The notes beneath the pieces are model-generated. The model did not search any database, was not told the origin of the DNA, and was given only the letters and a program-made list of their open reading frames with translations. A stretch of 64,000 nucleotides of DNA from Puffinus mauretanicus (taxonomy: Eukaryota; Chordata; Aves; Procellariiformes; Procellariidae). The position numbers and the translations under genes were made by a program. The DNA is taken from contig JAJKFH010000927.1 of NCBI GenBank assembly GCA_023333565.1, forward strand, positions 2,096,219 to 2,160,218, in the 5' to 3' direction. Shown here piece after piece: positions 26,254-39,138 of this stretch (within the stretch, counting starts at the first letter, position 1; the number at the start of each line of letters is the position of its first letter).

Positions 26254-27600
26254 AAAAGACACCCTGCAAGGAAGCAGAAACACGCCTCAGGACGCTGCCG
26301 ACGGCGCCTGCCCGCACCGCCGGCCCCCGGGAGCTCGGCTGCCGGAGGGCGCCCCGCCAGCTCCCCGCGCCGCTCCCGGCCCGGCCTCCCCCTCTCGGCG
26401 GCCGCTCCCAGCCCGCCCTGCGCTGCGCTGAGCTGCAGCGGCGCCGCCTGACCCCGCGCCGCTCCTCCTCCCCGGGCCTCCATTTTCCCCGCGGCCGCTA
26501 GCGGGGAGGCGCCGGCCCCCGCCCCGGCTACCCGGCACGCACCGGGCCTCCCCAGGCGGAGGCGGCGGCAGGGCGTTGGCGAGACCTGCGCGGAACCGGG
26601 GCCTGCGCGGCGCCCCTCGTCCCGCCGTGCAGCGCGGAAGTGGCGGCAGCTTTGTTACCGCCGCGCTCCCGTGCCCGAGCGGGGGAAGATGGAGAGAGAG
26701 CCCCCCCCCCGCCTCCACCCGACTGCGGCGCGGCCGTTACGGCCTGGCCTGGCGGCAGCCGGCCCCATCCGGCCCCGCCTCCCCCGGCAGCGCGCGGCGG
26801 CGGCCGCTCCCCGCCCAGGCCCGTCTCCTCACCGACTTTAAGGCAGAGAGAAAACGCCCGAGCGGCCCGGAGCGGAGACGGGCGCGAGCAGCAGCGGGGA
26901 GCGACGGCGGCAGCAGCGAAAGCTCTCCGAGCGGAACCAGCGCGAGAGGAAGAGGGGCGGGCCGCGCTCACGCCCCGCCCGGGACCGACCATCCCGCTCC
27001 GCCAGAGAGGACGGCGGGAAAGGGGCCAGGGAAGGGGGCCGCGCTTCCCCGGGGCCGCCTGTCCCCAGCCGCCGGCCCTGCGCTGCGCACCCGCCGGCAC
27101 CTAACGGTCCTCTGCCCGGGGCGCTCCCCTTCCCCGCGAGCAGGGGTGCCCGCCTGATCCCCCTCCCCGGGAGTGAGCGCGTCCGCCCCCCCACGCCCTC
27201 GTGATTTACCGTCACACGCAAGCGGCCGCCTAGTCCCGCCCCCCCGCGCCGGCGGCCCGCGTGGATCGGTCCATCGAGGGGAGCGAGGCGCCGCCCCCGG
27301 GAGCGGCCCCGCCGTGTCCACCGGGGTTGCGGGGGTGGCCCCGCGTGGGGTCGCGGCGCCGGGTGGCCCTCCGGTGGTGCCCAGAGCAGGCGCCCCAGGG
27401 AGGGCTGCCCTCGGGCCTGATTTGCGCTCCGAGGAGAGCGGCCCACGGCGCAGAGCCGGACAAGAAGTGCCGGGGGCAGGACCGGGCCCTGCTTTGCGTT
27501 GGGTTTTGGCGGCCCCGCTGTGTGCTAGGGGGAGCCGCGGAGTGCTCACAGCAGAGAGAAGTCCGCAGCGAGCAGGGCCCGCTCCCCCCTGGAAGGACAT
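26110..27600. promoter_or_regulatory. BZW1: CpG island promoter of BZW1
   Basis: Dense CpG DNA that begins at the first BZW1 coding exon (26190-26253) and extends about 1.3 kb upstream of it relative to the minus-strand gene. Transcription start and 5' UTR should lie here. Long overlapping open frames on both strands (for example 26838-27446 and 26968-27636) are composition artefacts of GC-rich DNA. Confidence 0.75.
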
Positions 27601-27639
27601 TATCAGGCTCTGAACGTAACCGCTGACTGTACTCAATCA

Positions 27640-30600
27640 GCTCCCCACCCCGTGCCCTCCTGGGGCCCAGCTTCAGCCCCTGCGGGGAAGCGTCCCAGCA
27701 GCAGATAAGTACAAACAAGATAACCGAACCGGGGCTGCTCTGGAAGAGGAAGGAGTTTCCACAAAACTGCCATGAAACAGACCACCAGACCAACATTACT
27801 CGGGCAGCCGCTTGCCCCGCAGAGAGGGGAGCAGCTGTCTGAGCAATGCACGCTCCCCGTGTCCGCCATCAGAGATGAAGCAGTTCGATAATAAGCTCAT
27901 GTCCGGTCAAAGTGCTGTTTATTTGCATGCAAAACGTGCAAAGGCTGATGCTTGCCAGCCTTGCGACAGTTGTTATTTCATAAATTTGACTGTGATAAAC
28001 CACAGTCCATTTCCCAAGCTGCTCGAAAAAATATGTAATTTGTTTTTGTCTTTTCTGAAGTGGTCATTAAATATTCAATAGCATATTGATTGCATGTGTA
28101 AAAATGAGAAGCCTATGCGATCAGGCAAACAGCAGTAAGTAGAACAACTAATAGAGTACCAGCATATTAGTTCAGATGCTAAGGAAGACAACCTCAGAAG
28201 TACCCAGGGTAAAAACTGGGCCCCGTCAACACGAAAGGGATTTTTGCTATTGACGTCAGTATTTTAAGATTTCACTCCTAATGTTAGCATTATTTGTTCA
28301 GCATAAACATAGCCTTTGAAGGGGAAAATATCAATATATTATATTCTTTCCCGTTCATCTGATTATTTACCAAGAGCTGTAAAGCTTCCTGCCAAAGTAA
28401 ACTGACTGTGTTTTAGAGGGTCTGATGTCTTAATTGATTAAGCGTAGAAAAATCAGACTTGTAAAACAGCTTTACACAAAGCTTGTATCAAGCCATTTTT
28501 CTTGTTCATTTAAATACAGAGTAACTGGCAGAAAATCTGCTAGCCCAGACCCTATTCTCGCTTTCAAATGGATTAGATACTCCAGTTTCAGATTTGACAA
28601 GCTGTATTATACAATTTACTTGCCATGTGTATCAGAGGGATCAGAAACATTAATTATTACTGTGTTAAATTTATATCCAGAATGTCTGTTCTTTATTAGC
28701 ATCTTGATTAGCATTCATGTTAGCTGCTGTACAAATATATATACAATCTATGTATAAAGAGCACTCTATTCCAAAAGGCACATTTGACCGTTCTTTCATT
28801 TGTGCATTCCTCCAAATAAACCTGGTTTTCACTAACTATCAGAGCTTCTGTATGTTCATTAGGTCTCTCTTTTTTTTTTTTTATGTGGGGAATTATAAAA
28901 GCTCATGAGGCTTTACAATTTTAATCTCACACCTTTGTCAATACCATACCCGCTGCACTGTTAGGTCCTAGATTTGCTGTTACAGTTGTACTAATTTCTT
29001 CTTTCCTCAGACCCTGATGATAACATCACCTTATAAAAACTTCATGTATTCTAGTCGATACAGACAGAATTATCAGTTAAAAGCTACTCACATCTGATGT
29101 AGGACAAGATTCCTTAGTTCCAGAAGTGCAGGCCTTCTCTACTGCAGTTAAAACACAGGTTCTTTCACTAGCAATTATAATAACAGGTCTCATCCTATCT
29201 CCAGGCTGTAGAGCAGTCTATTAGCAGACAGTATAAACCAAACCAGTATGTTAGTGTAGGTCCTTTAAGTACTGTCTAAAAAACATATGCTGCCAAACTC
29301 ACATACTAGCACGTAACTGGAAACGTCTACCAGTCTGAATATAACAACATGCAACATACTCTCTATGCTGATACAGGACAGGAGATGTAATTGTGACTCA
29401 GTTCTTTGCTCCCCAAAAGGGCAAACCACTAAACTAACCTAGAGATCGCAAGTTTTCCTCTAGACCTTACACAGCTGCCAAATTTCCACCAGGTGTAAAG
29501 TATAACGTTCCTTTGACTGAAGCTCTTGAAATGACCAGTTATCAGGTGTATAAACAGAGCAAGTCACTGTGCTTGAGGAGGGGAAAGTGGGGTCACCTGC
29601 ACAACCGTGACTTTTTAATTAAGGTCATCCCCAGCCCTATTTCTTTTTTATCCCAACAAATCCCTTCCTTGGCTGTGAATCTTTTCTTTTGTCTTATCTG
29701 GCCTAGCAGAGAGGTTGTCACACCTCTCAGCTAAATTGTAATTTTTCAAAAGAAAGCAAGAAGTGTTGTCCTTTGGTGTTCTTATACAGTGTTCTAAGTG
29801 ATCTGCATCAGCCACTCACAAGCTGGGGAACGCACCAATTCTGGTAATTTTTTTCAGTAGACATTCTTTGAAAACCTTATCCCTGAATATGTCTATGTTT
29901 AGGAAAGCAAATAAGCATTCCTTATCTCTTCATACAAGAGGTAGAAGAGATTACATTTAAAGTCTGGAAAAGAAGAATGTTAGCTTTTATCTGTGAAATT
30001 TTTTCATCCCAGCAGAACTGGTTAGCTTGCATTTGATCCTGCTGTCTTATTCAATTGATTATCTTAAAGTAAGGCCCTATCTCCAGTGAGGCTGCTTACT
30101 TTCCATTGTCTGTTCTTACGGACTACAGGCATTGCACAATCACCCAACCCAGCATTCATTTAGTTAGGCTACCTCACAGGTTAAAACTAGAGTAAATCTT
30201 GGAAGTAGTAAAATCAATATTCTGTTCATTCTGCAAGACAGATATACACTGGGTATATAAAAAATGGAAAGCTTTACAAATAAGGAAGAAGTAAGCCTAT
30301 GCTTGCCGTGTATGGGCACATGAATGTGGAAATGAAACCACCATCCTTTCTGGAGCTAGAGCGCTTGTACTTGCATCTGGAAATATAATACAATTTATCT
30401 CAGTTGTACAAGATGACTCTTCCATGCTTATGAGAGCCTCAATTGCAATAAATACAATTTCTTTAGATGCATATGGTAGGGGCTGCATCAGCCCAATAGA
30501 GGTGAAGCTGATGCAGCTCCATTCCTCAAGGTCCAACGGTAGCAAGGCTGTGTGCATACTCTCAACAAGCAAACATGCAAACACATCTGTAAAACATATA

Positions 30601-32968
30601 TACACATAAACACAGCTGGCCACACAGATCAACACAGACAGAAACACTGCGCAGTCATGCAGACACAAACAGCACCAATGGCCTCGTCCTGTTCCCCTCT
30701 CTGACTGATTAGCGTGAAGGTCTCTTAGTGGGAAATGTACGTATACAAAAACACACACACACGGACACACTAAGGACCCCTCTGGTAACTGGCCTTAGGC
30801 ACTCAGTCTTTCCAGTCCCAGATTTCCCCCCCTTGCTGTCACCTGTACGTAAGACCCTCAAGGCCCACAGCCTGACTCCAGCGTGTCTGTTGCTATGAAA
30901 TTAATTACTGCAGCAGATTAATGGGAAAGCACCAGGGTCACCAAGTCACAGGTTTTGAACTTTAAGCAAAAACACGGGTCATTCTTATTGTCAGTAGGAG
31001 CCAGATTTCATCTTACACCATTTTCATTGCTATTTTTTTCTTGAAACAATATTGGTTATAGATCACAGTCTCATGAAATAGCAGGACAGTGCCTTACAAT
31101 TTTGCATTTATTGAAGACATATTTAAGCAAATACCAGCTATCAGCTCAATGAAATCCTCAAAGTACCACATTCAAAAATAGCCCAAGGGAGATCACATCC
31201 AGAGGGAGGATTTTCACCTTAATATTTGCAAATATTTGTTCATTCATTCAAAACTCAAGGCACTGATTGCTTTGGTACTCATTCTAAAATGAGAGCATTT
31301 GTCTAAATCACAGTTAAATAAAAAGCCAGGAAGATAAATCACAGATTATGAAAATTGCATTTTAAGGAAAGGAACACAAAGACATGATAGTTCCTGATGT
31401 CAGCTCCTTGAAGTCTTTGATATTGGAAATTGCAACGCATGTTGCCAGTTGAGCTTTTCCCATTAGCTGTAGTCTCTCACAATTTACCAAGAGAAATGAA
31501 CAGGAAAACTTTACCAACATAAGCTAGCAATTTCCTCATTACTTGAAATACTACTTTATTTGTAAAGGAATAAAATCTTTTTGTACCTCTACAGATTTAG
31601 ATTAAATATGACTTATTTGAGGATGTGTGCAGGTCACACTCTCTTCTATACTATACTAATTTAAGCCTGCACTCTCACCCTTAAAATAAATGAAAATAGT
31701 CTGGATTTATGTTTTTGTAAATGAGTACAGGATCTGAACTAATGCAATGCCTGTTGAGTATCTCCAGAGTTATTTCTTACGCTAGTGTTTTGAGTAGTGT
31801 TTTCTTACTGTTAATTTTATTGCTTTGAACTATCAAATGTGAAAGTTGCATATTCATTTGTATGTATACCTATGCTGGCTCAGCTCAGCCATTTCCTTTG
31901 GTCCCCCTCAAACACCTTTGCACTTGCTTTTCAGCCTCCTCTCCTCATGGAGAAATGCTCCATCAAGATTCATACAGCTGCCACTGCGTGACTTTAAAAC
32001 CTCCTTTCTAAAACAATGTCTGTCAGAGTGCCAGTAATGTTGTTGGCACATCTGAATTAAACTGTGAGCTGACACACCTATTTTTAACAATGAACTTCTA
32101 TTGCCATTGTTTCCTCTCAGCCCTGCTCCCCTCCACCTTTTCATCTCAGTCACCTGCTGCACATCTGTGACGCATACCTGCTGATGGTTGCAACGGGCAA
32201 CCTTTTTCAAAATTCTTTTAGATAAGAAGACCATGAGGTTTTACAGATGTGGTGGAGCCAAACTGTGGGTAAGGCAAAGGAGAGGAGGAATGAGAGCACT
32301 GACAATGCAGTGAATAGCAGTGATTTTATTCCAGCTCTGAGAGAGGTCAAAGTCAATAGTGGTTCAGAGAGATCTAATGGTATGGAGCAGGCCTGAGATG
32401 GGCTGCCAGGAAGTAAAGAGCTATACTAGAGTATTTCTGTGGTAGTAATAACATATTAGTGCCTAGAAAACATTTGGCAGTATGTACTTTTAGAATCTCT
32501 GTTCTACTGTAATATCGATACATTGCCCATCACTAATTTGTACAGTGTCTAATTCTGATCTTTGGGATTTTCATGTGCTAGAAGAACAGAAATATTGGAT
32601 AACAACAGTTGTGAATCTCGAACTGGATGCAGAAGTGACAAAATGGTACCATTTGTGATCTGCTCTTCATTGCAGATATTTTCAAAATTGCATGCAAATT
32701 CTCTGAAGTTCATGGGGTAACTCCAGAACTATTCCAGTGTAGCATGGAACACAATTTGATTTAGAAGGAAATGTATGTTTCAAAATGAGAGGTCTCTTAC
32801 TTGGAAGGACAACATAACTGGTGCTTATATCTTCTTCTACAAAGATGAATATAAATATATATCTGTGTGTGTTAAGTATTACAGTTCTACTTCTTTCTTG
32901 CAGGAATGCTTTCAGCCAGTAAGTGGCTGAAGGAATCACCTGGTTGTTTGATATTTAGGAAAGCAGTA
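27640..32968. other. Intergenic spacer between BZW1 promoter and AOX 3' end
   Basis: About 5.3 kb without a recognisable coding exon on either strand. It contains a CRE octamer TGACGTCA at 28251-28258, a short CA run near 30750, and an 11-bp-arm inverted repeat at 30482-30517. The end nearest 32969 would contain the former AOX 3' UTR. No mobile element could be supported here. Confidence 0.55.
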
Positions 32969-33022
32969 TTAATCTATATTGATGGCCCATGGCTTATAGG
33001 TTCCAGGTTTATCTTTTGGAAT
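32969..33022 (-). pseudogene. AOX last exon (intact)
   Basis: Reads IPKDKPGTYKPWAINID then TAA after a TTTCAG acceptor. It matches the conserved family C-terminus (I-P-x-D-x-P-G-x-Y-x-P-W). It fixes the 3' end of the gene and lies 2.9 kb from the previous exon. Confidence 0.85.
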
Positions 33023-34247
33023 CTGAAAGAAAATATAAAGAAAACAACATAATTTTGCTAAGGGTAAAGAAAACTTACTGTAATTCACAAATGCGTGTTC
33101 TTTATCAGCCATTTAAATGTCATTGCATGCACAAATCCCCACTTTCTCATTTTATAAAGGGTTGTGAAATCAACCAACTTACCTCTAGTCAACAGTGGCA
33201 TACTTGAATAGGTAATTAAGTGCATATCTCCATAGCACAGGTGAGCTCACAGCCTGAAAGGCTCAGATTAGAGGAACTGACATATGAGGTTCCATTATGC
33301 AACAGGGTTTAATGAGACTGCATTAAATCATGGAGGCCATGATGTTTGCAAGGAAATCCTACATTTCTGAGGGCATTCGTGGAGATAGAACATCATCTCC
33401 TGATGACGGGATAACAACTTCACCTTTATTTAAATTCTAAGTTGTTACCAAGTGTTTGCACAACACCTAGCCCACAAAGGTTCTTATCTTGGTTATGACT
33501 TCTATTAATATGAGAAATTCTATTATTGTGAAAGACTTGACCGCTGGATAACCTGTACAGAAGGAAACAGAAGTGGATGGATGTGGAATTCACAGCCCCA
33601 ACCTCCAGGCAGGTTGAGGTCACAAGGTCTCTAGCTGGCTGCCACTGGAAGAGATAGGGGTCAGCAGGTTTGCCTGAAACAACTTGTGTCCCCTTTCATA
33701 GAGAAATTTTCAGTCTAGGTACAACACAGTTGCTCAAACTCAGGTCCATGGGGCTTTTTAACTTGAAAGCTTTAATTAATGGACCTTGTCAGGGTTTGGT
33801 CTGGTGTTTTCTATTTTCCAGGCCCCCAAAGCTTTTGTTTAGTTTGTCTTCTGACTAGATATGGACTGAGGGGAGAATGGCTGCTAAACTCTTGCTGTTT
33901 ATCTGTTTGATAATTGCTCCTATGCTTTACTCCTTTCATTTTTTTATTCCTTTTTCCTCTTTCTCTTCAGCTTATAAATAAACAGAAATTTTGGGCAAGT
34001 GACAATGTATTAAGCAACTCCAGATATATCTACTTTTACAGTGCCAAAAGGATGAGTGCAGTGGAAAACCTGCTGAAGTGGTTAAAGCTATTAAGTCAGA
34101 AAATAATGTTGTCATTTCCATCTTGCCCTCTTTTCTGAAGAAGCTCTTGTGTGATCATTGTTGGCTAGGACAGATGGGGGAGGGAAGTTGGCTCCTGCCT
34201 CATAGTCTTACAAAAACAAGTACTCTCCAGCAGGCTACTGCCCTTTT

Positions 34248-34539
34248 AGCAGGGCCTGTTGTGACAGGACAAGGGGGAATGGTTTTAAACTAAAAGAGGG
34301 TAGATTTAGACTAGATATAAGGAAGAAATTTTTTACGGTCAGGGTGGTGAAACACTGGAACAGGTTGCCCAGAGAAGTGGTAGATGCCCCATCCCTGGAA
34401 ACACTCAAGGTCAGGTTGGACGGGGCTCTGAGCAACCTGATCTAGTTGAAGATGTCCCTGCTCATTGCAGGGAGGTTGGACTAAATGACCTTTAAAGGTC
34501 CCTTCCAACCCAAACTATTCCATGTTTCTATGATTCTGT
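34248..34539 (+). mobile_element. CR1 LINE 3' end fragment (+)
   Basis: About 290 bp with the typical CR1 3' UTR phrases (ACTGGAACAGGTTGCCCAGAG, GGTCCCTTCCAACCC) and ending TTTCTATGATTCTG, the degenerate CR1 tail repeat. Strongly 5'-truncated copy in the last AOX intron. Confidence 0.85.
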
Positions 34540-35357
34540 CCTGTCAACCCCTTCTAGTGAGGGAAGTGCAAGATATAAGAAGACCAGATTGAAGACACTA
34601 CTCTGGAAAGAAAGACACAGAGAACTGCAAGGGTGAGGGTACATTTTCTTGCCATTCTCATTTTGAAGAAAGCAGAGGCAAAGCACACAGATGGTTATCC
34701 AAATAACTTCAGTGACTGTGGGGGAAATTTCAATAAAAGGGCACAGTCCACCAGTTGTGGGCACCTGTTCCATCTGTGTGAGAGGGAAGGTATTACAAGA
34801 TAGTGGTATGTCAAAAACAGCCAAAGTTGGCACTGTGTTGCACTTTCAGGGTGGGGACCTGTACTGTTCTCAAACCTACACATCAAATCTACAAAGTAAT
34901 TACAGTGCCTGAGATAGGCAGAAAATGGGCATCTTGCATGTTTGTCAAAAAAAAAAAAAGCAAGAAGATTGGGGTATCTAAAATCCATGGTCCTTCTTAG
35001 GCCGCATCATTTCAGTGTCTGCTAAACATCTCTTCATTCAAGAAAACAAAGAAGAGAGAGCATGACCTGAAGGTCAAGGTGGAGGGCTCTCAAACCCAGC
35101 TGGAAATGGATTGTACAATGGGAATAATCACTGCTAGCCTCTGCTTTTTTATAAAAATCAAGGATGTGTTCACTCGAGCAGCTCTAGGAATACTTCTCAG
35201 ATCATGACACAGAAAATGAGCTTATATGAAGTAACTGGGACCTAGGTAGTTTAGGCCTTTACCGTGAATATCTTAAATTTGCACACTTAGATTCTGTGGA
35301 TGCCACTGTCAATGGTGATGCTTGCATGGAAACATAAATATGAAATGTTTTATTTGG

Positions 35358-35386
35358 GAGTTAGAACACAGCCTGTGTTCTAACTC
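35358..35386. repeat. Perfect 14-bp inverted repeat with 1-nt centre
   Basis: Left arm GAGTTAGAACACAG at 35358-35371, single C, right arm CTGTGTTCTAACTC at 35373-35386; all 14 pairs match. Lies in the last intron of the AOX pseudogene. Confidence 0.9.
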
Positions 35387-35910
35387 AATGTTGTGACAAG
35401 ACCTGGATGCATATCAGCCCATATTTCCATCTCCCTGGTTTTCAAGGAAGAAAAGAAGGAAACTGGGGTACATGGTTCAAAGTGGAATCAGTCTAGACCA
35501 GGAGCAGAGGGCAAGTGATGTAGCACACCTACTCTGTGTCTAGTCATAGTCATAGTTCCTAACAGAGATGCAAATAAAATGACACTAAAGACAAAGTCAG
35601 ACTATAATCTGGAAAGTACTTTCAAGGGCTTTTAGATTCAAGGAGATATACGAATTAGAATCGTTACACTGAGGAAACAGGACAGGTTCCTCGGTTCTGG
35701 ACTGGTGATGACTCTGGCTGGCAGTTTATGTTACTCTGTCAACATAGCTGATCAAAGTGCCACTGATTAAATAAAGTGTAAAGCTCTGCTAATTGTGGTA
35801 TGTTGAAGAAAAGTGATTTGGCTCACTGATTAGTCTATGTGTACAGTCCATTCAGATTAAAGAGAATTGAGGAGTTGGCTAGCTCACGAAAGCAGTGAAA
35901 ATAACCTTAC

Positions 35911-36063
35911 CATCTCAGTAAAGACATCATCACAGGCCATGCGAATCCACTCAACAGTCAAGGGGCTGTTCAGAGTGAAGTCCAGGGGCAGTCCTCTTTC
36001 TTTCTGTGCAGCAGCCACTGCATCTGGTATTGCAAAGAATACTGAGCTGCCCAAGAAGAATCC
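35911..36063 (-). pseudogene. AOX penultimate exon, 5' part and acceptor lost
   Basis: Downstream of GFFLG the exon is well kept: [20 protein letters not shown], then [20 protein letters not shown] and a good donor gtaagg. Upstream of GFFLG the family requires G-L-G-E-S/A and an AG acceptor, but the sequence is AT-rich with no AG. The Glu of GLGE is the catalytic base in this enzyme family. Confidence 0.8.
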
Positions 36064-36206
36064 AATTTAAGTACAATTTGTTCCATAGATGAAGCTGGAA
36101 TTATTTTTTTGGGGAAAAAAAAAAGTCTACTATACACTACAATCACTTACGGTTTTGCAGCAGAATCACCTAGTACGCTTGCAAACGGTAAGTTTGGTGT
36201 GTTTGC

Positions 36207-36395
36207 CTTGGAAGAATAGCTAGCAATTGAGTTGCATGAATTTGGCAGTAAATAGACACAGAACTGCTCAGGAATGTCACAGATGGCAGGGATCTTATAT
36301 GTATCTGGGCCAAGAGTGAGCTGCTCTCCTTCTGGGGAAAAGTAGATTTCTTCCAATGTATAAAGACCAACTTCCTGAATGAAGGCCCCTTCAAT
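36207..36395 (-). pseudogene. AOX exon ending YSSK, donor changed to GC
   Basis: 63 open codons, IEGAFIQEVGLYTLEEIYFS through KIPAICDIPEQF to YSSK, after a TTTCGCTCAG acceptor. The expected donor after AAG is GCAAAC, a non-standard GC. An alternative GT donor lies 58 nt downstream (GTAAGT) and would read through 19 extra codons in frame. Confidence 0.8.
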
Positions 36396-38092
36396 CTGAG
36401 CGAAAAAAAAAAGATAAGCTTTTACATCTCATTCAGTCATTTTGAAAGATAAAAACATATATACAATTAGACTTCCTTTTTAAGATTACACATGAACTGG
36501 CATCTTTCCTTCCAAAAGTAGAAATTAGCCAACATAGACCAAAATAAGACCAAGCTGTCCTCATCTGACTTATATAAATATTTTCATTGGCTCAAGTTCT
36601 ACTCTTCCTTATTCCTGGCTAAACTCACTGTAACTAGTATAGTTACCTTTGATTTGCTTTGGCAAAATTGCCAAAGAGAATTGAGTCAAATCCACTGACT
36701 TCAAGCTTATTGCTCACAGGAACTCCAGTGAGGAGATATTTGCCCAGGGACTATGACATAAATAGTCTGCTCAATGTGATATTTGCTTAAAAAGATTTGC
36801 AGATAGCTAATGAAATTTCTTCTAGAAAAAAACAGCGCAGACACAAATAGATGATAGATTAGATATGAAGAGGAAATAACAGGCCAACCTGAAGTAGGAA
36901 GGAACAACTGCTGAGTAGACACCTGGGCTATGACAGTGGTGATGTAAACACTGGTGCAAGGTGAATAGAATTGAACTGCTAAGAAAGAATGATTTGACAA
37001 ATTTGGCAATCCTTGAATGTGCAAAATGAACATAATCTTTTAGGCAAATGGCAAATATATGAGGATGAGCCAGTAATAGGATAAATAAGCAGGGTAAGAA
37101 AGGTTTTTAAATGTAGGTAATAATTTTAGGAGCATTTCCTCTGAGTCTGCAAAGAAATGACAAATATTTTTTACACTCTGACTTCACCACTACTTTCTTA
37201 TTTACAAACGATTAGTGAGTGACACCACTTTTGTCACTATTCAATTTGTCTGTAGATACAGGTAGTTGAATCCATAATACAAAGCTATGGATATAACAGA
37301 CCTTTAAAGAAAGGTCTGTTCCATCTCAATAGCTTTTTCCATTACATCCCAGGTGAAGTCAACAGTGCTCTGCAGCTGGTTAAGATTTAGCCGTCAGTCA
37401 GTAATTCTGGGGTAGAGTAAATTGATCAGAAAAAAGTCATAAGGAAGTATTATTTATAGCTGCAAATAAACCCAAATACTAGTACATCTGTCAATCCAAC
37501 ATCCTTGAGTGTTAATGGATAGTGTTTTATAGGCTTTGGTGGCTATTAAGTTGACCAATAACAGCAATCATTTAGGCACAAAGAGGAATATTCACTAACG
37601 TCTAATATAAAGCAAGATAAAGGACCGGACTCTACTCCTATTTTGATTTACTAGATAGAAAACCACTGGTTTGAATGACTTATTATAAAATAAATGAAAG
37701 CAGAATTGGTCGCAAAGCATTTAAGTGGATAAGGGTGTTTCAGTCTGATTATTAAAAAGAGTACCTGAAATACATCTTATGCTAGATTTTCCTTTAAATT
37801 GTGTTTAAATACAGAATAAAGTGAAGATCCATAAATTTATGTAACGGCAATCTAAAAAAACCTCCACATTTGTAAATCTGGTACAGTAAAGCAGAAAAAA
37901 ATGACCCTTTTTAACAGTGTTCTGTAATTTGCTTTGCTTTAAACTATGCATGTAAAATAAACTAGCAAGAGTGATTTTGAGATAAAAGAACTGCCAGCAG
38001 CTCAAAACCAAAACAAAGTTATGAATCCTCAGAGGAACATTCATTATTCAACAGAACCACTAATTATGTGAAAAAATGGTAATAAATCTAAC

Positions 38093-38221
38093 CTGGACTG
38101 CTCTTGCATTGATTTCTGTTCCGACCGATCCTGCTGCGTATTTGCCATTAGGTGCAGTTGTTGTGCTTCTTTCACAGAAGCGTATATATGACAACGGTAT
38201 CTTCAGTTCATGACTGGCAAT
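38093..38221 (-). pseudogene. AOX exon (43 codons), acceptor AG changed to AA
   Basis: Open frame IASHELKIPLSY through AAGSVGTEINARAVQ, exactly the family length. The base pair before the exon reads TTACAA instead of TTACAG. Confidence 0.8.
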
Positions 38222-39138
38222 TTGTAATAAAAGTAAACAAAGAGATATCCAGTCCCACTTCAAGATGCAATCTCAAGTCAGGAATTCATCATGCCATTCA
38301 TCTCTCTCTATATACGCACAGAGAAATGACCTAATTCAACAGTAATACTATGACTAGGACAAATGCAGAAGTCTTCCTTAACAATTATTCTGTAAAACAA
38401 ATATTTTATAAATAAATTCAGTTCATAAAAGATAAGCTAAAACAATACAATGCAATACTATATGTTTTGCCTCTAATTAATGGCTCTCTCTAATCAGGTT
38501 TTGGTTACATACGGAAAACTTAATGAAATTTTAAAAACAGTGACTCATTCTTCCTCATGGAGTTTCAAATCTTATCTCTATATTTTATTTTCTATCTCAT
38601 TTGAAATGGCTTGGTTAGTTTGAGTTTCCCACTTTATTGTTTTTCACAGTGTTCTAATATTCAGATGTTCATTCAGCTCATTTTGAAGCAGTGGCCTCAT
38701 TTTAGCTCCAAAATTACCTATTTGGCACATAGGTTTTTTTATTACTATTTACACCAAAAATGCATAAAAATTAACTGATGTTATCATTGGTTTTGCATAC
38801 ACTATGAAGTTAAATTTTTAGCACTTTAACTTCCTCTGCAAAAAACCATTGGGTCACTTTTGCATATGCTCTCTGTGCCTTAGCTATCCTGATAACAGTG
38901 ATGTTTCCACAAAGATGTTCATCTCCTTTCCAGGTCTTGAAAGATCACTTTGATTATAGCTTATATTTTTCTTAAGCTTTGTCTTCACCAATAACTCAGA
39001 AGCAACAACCCAATATTAAACTTAGCTTTCTTATGTCTATAAAATTTGCCTATTTGCGCTTCTTAGTGCCGTTCATCCTTTTGGCTCAGTTATCTTTCTT
39101 GTTGTATTTTGTTTACCCTCAGATGCTAACTCACTCAC

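Noticed and set aside
26528..27796. Several long overlapping open frames on both strands (up to 222 codons)
   Set aside because: They lie in the BZW1 CpG island, are Pro/Gly/Arg/Ala-rich on both strands and lack splice or family evidence; GC-rich DNA has few stop codons.
37310..37370. Possible relic of the AOX TW-x-x-W exon (TWDVMEKAIEM on the minus strand)
   Set aside because: Only T-W and a few residues agree and there are no splice sites at expected places; not separable from chance.
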